Part shown: piece by piece, positions 58,145-64,000 of the stretch
Layout of the letters: each line of letters begins with the position of its first letter
Numbering within the stretch: the first letter of the stretch is position 1
Assembly (NCBI RefSeq): GCF_017921835.1
Contig: NZ_JAGEMN010000004.1
Location: 1 to 64,000 of the forward strand
Source of the DNA: Sporosarcina sp. 6E9
GTDB lineage: Bacteria; Bacillota; Bacilli; Bacillales_A; Planococcaceae
Direction of reading: 5' to 3'
Length of the DNA: 64,000 bases
Made by a program: the position numbers and the translations under genes
Notes under the pieces: model-generated
Seen by the model: only the letters and a program-made list of their open reading frames with translations
Database searches by the model: none
What the model was told of the DNA's origin: nothing

Positions 58145-58813
58145 TTATCTTTTGTCTAACTTTTTAACAGCGAAATCTCCGATAAATTGAATGATAAACA
58201 CGACGATTAAAATTAGAATGGTTGCCATTATCGTAACGTCTTCACGGCTTCGTTGGAATCCATCCAAAAAGGCTAGTGTACCTAGTCCTCCTGCCCCGAT
58301 AACACCCGCCATTGCCGTATACCCTACAAGCGCAATAGCCGTAACGGTAATTCCAGAAATTAAAGCAGGCATTGATTCTGGTAATAAAACCTTAAAAATA
58401 ATCGTAGAAGTTTTTGCACCCATCGATTTTGCAGCTTCAATGACACCTCTATCGATTTCCTGTAACGCAATTAAAACCATACGGCCATAGAATGGTGCAG
58501 CACCGATAATTAATGCAGGTAAAGCTGCCTCTGGTCCGCGTATCGTACCCAGTAGAAATTTTGTAAATGGAATGAGTAGAATAATTAATATGATAAACGG
58601 GATCGATCGGAATAGATTGACGAATGCCCCTGCAAGCGTAGAAATCAACTTATTCGCCCATAATTGTCCTGGTCCAGAGAGGAATAACAATACGCCTAAC
58701 GCCAATCCAATGACAAATGTGAATACTGTCGACATCGCTGTCATATAAAGCGTTTCTAAGGTCGCTTCCCACATTTTAGCCCAGTCGACATGCGGAAATA
58801 GGTTTTCAATCAT
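58145..58813 (-). CDS. metI: Methionine ABC transporter permease MetI
   Basis: A 222-residue, five-helix permease of the MetI family. The coupling loop reads [20 protein letters not shown] and the end has [29 protein letters not shown] precedes the ATG inside metN; the two genes overlap by eight bases. Usual length. Confidence 0.95.
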   Translation of the reverse strand: MIENLFPHVDWAKMWEATLETLYMTAMSTVFTFVIGLALGVLLFLSGPGQLWANKLISTLAGAFVNLFRSIPFIILIILLIPFTKFLLGTIRGPEAALPALIIGAAPFYGRMVLIALQEIDRGVIEAAKSMGAKTSTIIFKVLLPESMPALISGITVTAIALVGYTAMAGVIGAGGLGTLAFLDGFQRSREDVTIMATILILIVVFIIQFIGDFAVKKLDKR

Positions 58814-59831
58814 TGCCGATCACCTCCGTCCGGACATCTTGTTCATTAAGATAATGGATCGCTTCCTGGATAATCGACTCTTCCCCGACTAATTGAAGAA
58901 TGAGCGTGCCGTATGCACCATCATGCGTTTGGGCTATATTCCCTTGTACAATATTGACGTCAATCATAAACTTTCGAATCAGGCTCGTAATTACAGGCTG
59001 TCCAGTTCGTTCACCTACAAAAACAAGTTTTATAAGGGTTCCTGATGGGAATTCTTCTTTAATATGTTCCATCGCCACTATTGTTTCTGATGGTTCCGTC
59101 ACTTGCGATAAGAAACGTTTTGTAATCGGCTCCCTTGGCGAATGGAACACCTCAAGAACATTGCCCATTTCGACAACTTTACCTTCTTCCATAACTGCAA
59201 CCCGATGACAAATCTTTCGGATGACATGCATTTCATGTGTAATGAGTACAATCGTCAACCCTAGTCGCTCATTGATGTCAGTAAGTAGATTTAGTATCGA
59301 ATCTGTCGTTTCAGGATCAAGTGCAGATGTTGCTTCATCACAAAGCAATACCTCTGGATCATTGGCGAGTGCACGCGCAATTCCTACCCGTTGCTTTTGG
59401 CCGCCCGATAATTCAGATGGGTAGGCATTCTCTCGTCCCTTTAAGCCTACCAGCTCGATTAGTTCAGCAACTTTTCTATCGCGTTCCACTTTAGGTACAT
59501 TTGCGATTTCAAGTGGAAATGCAATATTATCTTTAACGGTTCTTGACCATAGCAAGTTAAAGTGTTGGAATATCATGCTAACTTTTTGCCGGGCTTTCCT
59601 TAATTGTTGTCCTTTAATGGCTGAGATTTCTAAACCGCCAATTGTGATTGCTCCACTCGTTGGCATCTCTAGTCCATTTAGGAGTCGAATGAGTGTACTC
59701 TTTCCTGCACCACTATAGCCAATAACGCCGAAGATTTCGCCTTCAGCGATATCGAAGGTGACGCCGTCGACGGCAACGATAGAATTTGCGCCTTCACCGA
59801 AGACTTTGTTTACATTTTTTAACTGAATCAT
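58806..59831 (-). CDS. metN: Methionine ABC transporter ATPase MetN
   Basis: A 341-residue ABC ATPase. Walker [10 protein letters not shown], signature [15 protein letters not shown], Walker [13 protein letters not shown]; the C-terminal ~75 residues form the NIL regulatory domain ([20 protein letters not shown]) that senses methionine. ATG at 59831 with GAGGTGGAG upstream. First gene of the operon, placed behind an S-box leader and terminator. Confidence 0.95.
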   Translation of the reverse strand: MIQLKNVNKVFGEGANSIVAVDGVTFDIAEGEIFGVIGYSGAGKSTLIRLLNGLEMPTSGAITIGGLEISAIKGQQLRKARQKVSMIFQHFNLLWSRTVKDNIAFPLEIANVPKVERDRKVAELIELVGLKGRENAYPSELSGGQKQRVGIARALANDPEVLLCDEATSALDPETTDSILNLLTDINERLGLTIVLITHEMHVIRKICHRVAVMEEGKVVEMGNVLEVFHSPREPITKRFLSQVTEPSETIVAMEHIKEEFPSGTLIKLVFVGERTGQPVITSLIRKFMIDVNIVQGNIAQTHDGAYGTLILQLVGEESIIQEAIHYLNEQDVRTEVIGND

Positions 59832-59852
59832 TTTTCTCCACCTCAACAAATA

Positions 59853-59885
59853 TTAAAAAGCCTTTCCGCTAGATGCAGAAAGGCT
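59853..59885 (-). terminator. Regulatory terminator of the SAM riboswitch
   Basis: On the minus strand AGCCTTTC and GAAAGGCT pair around a ten-base loop and are followed by a T5 run, 22 bases before the metN start. It is expected to form when SAM is bound. Confidence 0.88.
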
Positions 59886-59911
59886 CAACGTTTAAAATAA
59901 GCGTTTGTCCA

Positions 59912-60023
59912 ATCTCTCATCTTTCAAAGCAAAACGCGCTTTGTGTGATTTGGCACCAGTTCACAAAAGTGATGGTTGCCGGGCTTCATAGGGCACTTCC
60001 CTCCGCCGCTCTTTATAAGAGTG
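59912..60023 (-). ncRNA. SAM riboswitch (S-box)
   Basis: On the minus strand CTCTTATAAAGAG-CGGCGGAGGGA, GTGCCCTATGAAGCCCGGCAACC, GGTGCCAAATC and AAAGATGAGAG appear in order, the near-invariant blocks of the S-box aptamer. High SAM should end transcription before metN, so the methionine importer is made only when methionine or SAM is low. Confidence 0.96.
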
Positions 60024-60028
60024 ATTTG

Positions 60029-60034
60029 ATTATA
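60029..60034 (-). promoter_or_regulatory. Candidate -10 of the metNIQ leader
   Basis: On the minus strand a perfect TATAAT sits a few bases before the 5' end of the S-box, which is where a transcript start is expected. No convincing -35 at 16-18 bases is seen. Confidence 0.5.
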
Positions 60035-60077
60035 TGTTTACTATAAGAGTAAATTTATCATAAATGACTAGGGCATG

Positions 60078-60377
60078 TCAACTAATTTTCATTAGTAGAT
60101 CGGGTACTGAATGAAATGCATAAACCTTCTCTTGTAGAACGCCTTCTTTTGCGATGAGAAGGCAAGGCACACTTTCAATTTTATAATCGATGGCCAAGTC
60201 CTCAAGGTAATTCAAATCAGCCTTTCCGATTGGGATTTCTGGCTTCATGACGGTGATTACATTCATCATTTTCGAAGCAACTGCACAGGTCCCACACAGC
60301 GGCGTGTACAAATAAAATACCGCAACATCCGATTCTTCAAGCTGTCTTTCCCATTCTTCTCTCGTCCAATTATCCAT
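60078..60377 (-). CDS. yusE: Thioredoxin-like protein (YusE-like)
   Basis: A 99-residue thioredoxin-fold protein with active-site CGTC in LYTPLCGTCAVASKMM and the cis-proline region ESVPCLLIAKEG. No signal peptide, so cytosolic. ATG at 60377 (MDNWTREEW) with AAGGTAG upstream; an earlier start 14 codons up is inside the region overlapping yusF. It follows yusF by 16 bases and is probably cotranscribed. Confidence 0.9.
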   Translation of the reverse strand: MDNWTREEWERQLEESDVAVFYLYTPLCGTCAVASKMMNVITVMKPEIPIGKADLNYLEDLAIDYKIESVPCLLIAKEGVLQEKVYAFHSVPDLLMKIS

Positions 60378-60393
60378 TATATCTACCTTCTTA

Positions 60394-60732
60394 CTATAAA
60401 AATTCAGCGCGGACCTCAAAATGTGCTGCTTGAAGCACCGCGGCTAGTACATTATAGGGTGTCGTTTCGACTTCTTTATATACTTTTTCCGTGTAAAGAT
60501 GAATTGCCAATGGGTATTCTCTCTTGAAAAGTGCTCGCGTTTTTTCACCATCTTCATCCGCATCCATAAAGACATACATCTCATGTTGTTCATAAGAAGC
60601 TAGCAATTCTTCTAAATGATACGGACTTATCGTACCATGTGTACAGATAATTTCAATTGGTTCAGCAAGTATCCGACTGACTCTTATACGATCTGATTTA
60701 CCTTCTACAATCAGTACTTTTTCAAATTCCAT
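60394..60732 (-). CDS. yusF: Toprim-domain protein (YusF-like)
   Basis: A 112-residue stand-alone Toprim domain. The metal-binding glutamate is in KVLIVEGKSDR and the DxD in MYVFMDADEDGEKTR, as in small Toprim proteins related to RNase M5 and primases. AAAGGAG precedes the ATG. In front of yusE. Its nucleic-acid role is not known. Confidence 0.9.
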   Translation of the reverse strand: MEFEKVLIVEGKSDRIRVSRILAEPIEIICTHGTISPYHLEELLASYEQHEMYVFMDADEDGEKTRALFKREYPLAIHLYTEKVYKEVETTPYNVLAAVLQAAHFEVRAEFL

Positions 60733-60772
60733 TGTGAATCGACTCCTTTGCCAATATTCATCTTTAGACAGA

Positions 60773-60798
60773 AAAAAACGCCGAATAGCACTCGGCGT
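60773..60798 (-). terminator. Terminator after gcvH
   Basis: On the minus strand ACGCCGAG and (C)TCGGCGT pair around a six-base loop and are followed by T7. It separates gcvH from yusF-yusE. Confidence 0.88.
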
Positions 60799-60811
60799 CC
60801 CATGTCAATGA

Positions 60812-61192
60812 TTACTCGATTGTCATTTTGTCATAGTCTTCAGCTGACATAAGTGCATCCAATTCAGAAACATTAGATGGTTCAACAACAATCATCCACG
60901 CTTGTTCGTAAGGAGATTCGTTCACAAACTCCGGGCTATCTTCTAGCTCTTCGTTCACTTCAACTACTTTTCCGCTAATAGGCGCATATAACTCGGAAAC
61001 TGTTTTAACTGATTCAACGCTACCGAAAGGCTCGTCTGCAGTTATCTCATCGCCAACTTCAGGTAACTCAACGAAAACAATATCGCCTAGTTCAGACTGT
61101 GCAAAGTGTGTGATTCCAATACGGTACTTACCGTCTTCATCTTTTACCCACTCATGTTCTTCTGAATACTTAAATTCCTTTGGTGTGTTCAT
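60812..61192 (-). CDS. gcvH: Glycine cleavage system protein H
   Basis: A 126-residue lipoyl carrier protein. The lipoylated lysine is in [26 protein letters not shown] starts the fold and [13 protein letters not shown] ends it. It carries the aminomethyl group in glycine breakdown and in B. subtilis also hands lipoate to other enzymes. I choose ATG at 61192 (MNTPKEF) eight bases after GGGGG; two earlier ATG codons are too near it. No other gcv gene is in the window. Confidence 0.94.
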   Translation of the reverse strand: MNTPKEFKYSEEHEWVKDEDGKYRIGITHFAQSELGDIVFVELPEVGDEITADEPFGSVESVKTVSELYAPISGKVVEVNEELEDSPEFVNESPYEQAWMIVVEPSNVSELDALMSAEDYDKMTIE

Positions 61193-61269
61193 AATCATAG
61201 CCCCCAAAATAGTTATTCTTTCAATCTAATAGTGCCATAAGCTAGCTGGAAATACAAGACGAGTAGCCA

Positions 61270-61626
61270 TTATCTCCAGACTTTTTCAAACGTTTCTTCT
61301 TTGAATCCAACGGTTGTTTTTCCATTGCCATATACAATTGGTCTCTTGATCAACATGCCGTTTGATGATAATAGCTTAATTTTTTCATCTTCCGTCATTG
61401 TTGGTAATTTATCTTTCAACTTAAGCTCACGATAAACATTTCCGCTCGTATTGAAAAACTTTTTAATATCCAACTCAGACGCCGCAATCATTTCACGAAG
61501 TTCATCTTCGCTTGGCGGGTTTTCAGCAATATTTATTTCTTCAAAAGTAACACCATACGACTCCAGCGACTTTTTCGCTTTTCTGCACGTACTGCATTTA
61601 GGGTATCCGTAATAGGTCAGTTTCAT
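61270..61626 (-). CDS. yusI: ArsC/Spx-family protein (YusI-like)
   Basis: A 118-residue thioredoxin-fold protein of the ArsC/Spx/YffB family. It has the CxxC pair PKCSTCRKAK as in Spx-like proteins and the RPIVYG segment typical of the group. It lacks the Spx C-terminal region for polymerase binding, so a glutathione- or bacillithiol-type reductase role is more likely than regulation. ATG at 61626 with AAGGAG 11 bases upstream. Confidence 0.88.
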   Translation of the reverse strand: MKLTYYGYPKCSTCRKAKKSLESYGVTFEEINIAENPPSEDELREMIAASELDIKKFFNTSGNVYRELKLKDKLPTMTEDEKIKLLSSNGMLIKRPIVYGNGKTTVGFKEETFEKVWR

Positions 61627-61660
61627 AACAAGAACCACTCCTTCGTTTACCCCATTGTAG

Positions 61661-61698
61661 CAAAAATTCACCCAGATACCAAAAAGGCATCTGGGTAA
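61661..61698 (-). terminator. Terminator after fadE
   Basis: On the minus strand TTACCCAGATGCC pairs with GGTATCTGGGTGAA (one wobble) around a T5 loop and is followed by TTTTTG. It lies between fadE and yusI. Confidence 0.85.
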
Positions 61699-61708
61699 CT
61701 TTTGTCAA

Positions 61709-63496
61709 TTAGACGATATATCTTTCTACATCAATGAGTTTTTCGGAAGCTTCTCTTTTCTTCGCGATGATATTGTAAGGCGTTGAACGCGTTAATTTTC
61801 GAAGCGCTGAAAGCATCATGCGCTGGTTGTCGCCTTCAACCGCTGCCAATAAAACTTCTTTTGCATCCTTTTCGATTTCTGCAAAGGCTTCTTGACAGAA
61901 TACCTCCGTGTAAAGGATTTTTTGTTTTTCTTTTTCCTCGCCGTTACGTGCAATTGCTTTTTCCGTACGAAGAAGTGCAGATTCCATACCAAATACATTG
62001 CTTGCGATATCCGCGATGTTGACGAGAATCTCTTGTTCTTGTTCAAGTTTTGTACCGAAACGCTGCGCTGCAAGACCCGCTACTAACAGTCCAATCTTTT
62101 TCGCGTTTTTCACCAACACTTTCTCTTGTGCAAGGGCCTCGTCGCCGATTTCTTCAGGCATCATCATAAGGAGTTCTTCTTGTAATCCCTGCGCTTTTTC
62201 CAGTAACGGCAATTCACCTTTTAATGCTTTTCTCATGAAAGTTCCGGGTACGAGCAAGCGGTTAATTTCATTGGTTCCTTCAAAAATTCTATTGATACGG
62301 GAATCACGGTAAATGCGTTCGACTTCGTATTCCGCCATAAAGCCGTATCCACCATGAAGTTGAACCGCTTCGTCAGCAACATAGTCTAGTAATTCCGAAC
62401 CGACAATTTTATTGATCGAACATTCAATTGCATATTCTGCAATCGAAGCTGCAATTGCTTTTCCATCTTTACGTTCTTCAGCAGTCATTGCGCTATTTCG
62501 TTCTTCAAAATAACCAATCGTGCGGTAGACTAAACTTTCAGCCGCATAGGTACGTGAAGCCATTGTCGCGAGCTTTTCTTTTGTTAAATTAAATGAAGAG
62601 ATAGGCGTTTTAAACTGTTTTCGTCCATTTGCATATTCAATTGCCAATTGAAGCGCGCGTTTTGATCCACCAACTGTCCCAACTCCCAGTTTATACCGGC
62701 CAATATTTAAAATGTTAAACGCAATTACGTGACCGCGTCCCACTTCACCTAATAAGTTTTCAACAGGTACTTCTGCGTCTTGAAGAATTAGCGTACGTGT
62801 AGAAGATGATTTAATCCCCATTTTCTTTTCTTCCGCACCGACAGATACGCCTGGGAAGTCTTTTTCAACGATAAATGTTGAGAATTTATCGCCGTCAATT
62901 TTTGCATAAACAACGAAAACATCGGCAAATCCAGCGTTCGTAATCCATTGTTTTTCACCATTTAAAATGTAATGCGTTCCTGCTTCATTGAGCTTCGCAT
63001 TTGCGCTGGCACCCAATGCATCTGATCCAGAACCGGGTTCAGTTAATGCGTAAGCTGAGATTTTATCTCCCGTAACGGAGTTTGGTAGATATTTTTCTTT
63101 TTGTTCTTCCGTACCGAATAATACGATTGGCAATGTTCCGATGCCGACATGGGCACCGTGTGTAATTGAAAAGCCGCCCGCACGTGACATTTTCTCAGAG
63201 ATTAGCGCTGATGAAATGGCATCTAATCCAAGTCCACCGTATTCTTCTGGAACATCTGCCCCTAGAAGACCTAAATCACCCGCTTTTTTCAATAAACGAA
63301 CGGAGTGCTCAAATTCATGGTTTTCTAAGTTATCGATGACAGGAACAACTTCATTTAATACATAGTCTTCAGTTGTTTTCGCAATCATTTTCTGCTCTTC
63401 AGTAAAATCCTCTGGCGTGAAGACACGATCTGCTTCGATGTCTTCAATTAGAAAAGCGCCACCTTTAATTAAGTTTGCTGTTTTCAATTCAGTCAT
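61709..63496 (-). CDS. fadE: Acyl-CoA dehydrogenase FadE (YusJ-like)
   Basis: A 595-residue flavoprotein for the first step of fatty acid beta-oxidation. Marks: YALTEPGSGSDA and WITNAGFADVFVV for FAD binding, and the catalytic glutamate in RIFEGTNEINR. The extra ~180 C-terminal residues are typical of the long VLCAD/YusJ type. GGGAGG precedes the ATG. It follows fadA by about 90 bases, in the order of the B. subtilis fadNAE unit. Confidence 0.94.
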   Translation of the reverse strand: MTELKTANLIKGGAFLIEDIEADRVFTPEDFTEEQKMIAKTTEDYVLNEVVPVIDNLENHEFEHSVRLLKKAGDLGLLGADVPEEYGGLGLDAISSALISEKMSRAGGFSITHGAHVGIGTLPIVLFGTEEQKEKYLPNSVTGDKISAYALTEPGSGSDALGASANAKLNEAGTHYILNGEKQWITNAGFADVFVVYAKIDGDKFSTFIVEKDFPGVSVGAEEKKMGIKSSSTRTLILQDAEVPVENLLGEVGRGHVIAFNILNIGRYKLGVGTVGGSKRALQLAIEYANGRKQFKTPISSFNLTKEKLATMASRTYAAESLVYRTIGYFEERNSAMTAEERKDGKAIAASIAEYAIECSINKIVGSELLDYVADEAVQLHGGYGFMAEYEVERIYRDSRINRIFEGTNEINRLLVPGTFMRKALKGELPLLEKAQGLQEELLMMMPEEIGDEALAQEKVLVKNAKKIGLLVAGLAAQRFGTKLEQEQEILVNIADIASNVFGMESALLRTEKAIARNGEEKEKQKILYTEVFCQEAFAEIEKDAKEVLLAAVEGDNQRMMLSALRKLTRSTPYNIIAKKREASEKLIDVERYIV

Positions 63497-63588
63497 TGTT
63501 TTTTCCTCCCTTTAATTAAAACGAAATATCACTTGTAAGTACAATCACTAAAAAGTGTAATGATATAAAAAGATGCTTCTTAATATTT

Positions 63589-64000
63589 TTATAACAACTC
63601 AAATACGCCTGCGGCACCCATTCCGCCGCCGATACACATTGTCACGACACCGAATTGCTTGTTTTGACGTTTTAGTTCATCCAACATGCGAATGGTTAAA
63701 ATTGAGCCAGTTGCGCCAAGTGGATGACCGAGCGCGATGGCTCCGCCGTTGACATTCACTTTATCCATATCAAGACCGAGGTGACGGATGACTTGAAGGG
63801 ATTGAGATGCGAACGCCTCGTTTAATTCCCATAAATCGATGTCTTCGATGGATAATCCAGCAATTTCTAGCGCTTTCGGAACCGCTACAATTGGACCAAT
63901 TCCCATCACTTCTGGCGGAACGCCCCCAACTGCGAATGACCGGAACTTAGCGATTGGCTTCAATCCTTCCGCTTCCGCCACTTCACGATCCATGATTAAG
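63589..64000 (-). CDS. fadA: Acetyl-CoA acyltransferase (thiolase) FadA, C-terminal part
   Basis: The last ~136 residues of a thiolase; the gene runs off the right edge. Seen are [18 protein letters not shown], the conserved histidine in [17 protein letters not shown] and the second active cysteine in [11 protein letters not shown]. It carries out the last step of beta-oxidation. Stop TAA at 63589. The N-terminal active-site cysteine lies outside the window. Confidence 0.95.
   Translation of the reverse strand, partial: LIMDREVAEAEGLKPIAKFRSFAVGGVPPEVMGIGPIVAVPKALEIAGLSIEDIDLWELNEAFASQSLQVIRHLGLDMDKVNVNGGAIALGHPLGATGSILTIRMLDELKRQNKQFGVVTMCIGGGMGAAGVFELL

Overview
The window looks like part of the chromosome of a low-GC, endospore-forming Bacillota of the order Caryophanales (Bacillales), most likely a Planococcaceae close to Sporosarcina. 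This rests on the 5' end of a Bacillus-type 16S rRNA gene at the left edge, a sporulation gene of the yunB type, strong AGGAGG ribosome sites with frequent TTG/GTG starts, and gene content and order that track the yug-yuf/mrp-yui-yum-yut-yun-yur(suf)-yus block of Bacillus subtilis. The assignment is inference; no database search was run. The region is mostly core genome: I see no insertion sequence, prophage, CRISPR array or integration site.

Layout. 1-400: start of an rrn operon reading out of the window, with its promoter and leader. 400-4130: EamA exporter, CDF metal transporter, iron alcohol dehydrogenase, small DUF378 membrane protein. 4175-9795: rocA-rocD-glutamate dehydrogenase operon (ornithine/proline to glutamate to 2-oxoglutarate) with a divergent RocR-like regulator whose AAA+ domain is strikingly degenerate. 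9820-15087: YugI-type S1 protein and a tandem pair of large proteins that join an ECF-sigma-like N-terminus to one membrane helix and a large outside domain. 15387-21186: NSS transporter, YugE, PatB-type C-S lyase, a pair of cyclophilins (one lipoprotein) and an MdtG-like exporter. 21366-27129: complete seven-gene mrpABCDEFG Na+/H+ antiporter operon. 27185-31515: Gly/Tyr-rich protein, leucyl aminopeptidase, YuiD, YuiB, YumB-type NADH dehydrogenase. 31824-34658: Fe-S/redox cluster yutM, yutI, yuzD, yutJ, yuzB. 34717-37300: yutF-yutE-yutD-lipA. 37465-41206: NSS transporter with a 35-residue MetS-type companion gene, then an NhaC-family (LysW-like) carrier behind a lysine riboswitch. 41264-44280: yunB, yunD, yunE. 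44498-49735: sufCDSUB operon. 49924-57012: DAACS symporter and the oppABCDF peptide importer. 57227-60023: metNIQ methionine importer under a SAM (S-box) riboswitch. 60078-64000: yusE, yusF, gcvH, yusI, fadE and the 3' part of fadA.

Much of the window serves amino-acid and peptide supply and breakdown (opp, met, lysine carrier, two NSS carriers, roc operon, aminopeptidase, C-S lyase) together with Na+ handling (mrp, Na+-coupled carriers) and Fe-S/lipoate cofactor building (suf, yutM/yutI, lipA, gcvH). Small cis-elements explain much of the regulation: two riboswitches with terminators, many hairpin terminators shared between converging genes, and an internal terminator between oppA and oppB. 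The least understood part is the tandem of membrane-tethered sigma-like proteins at 10291-15087, followed by the degenerate RocR-like regulator at 8488-9795.
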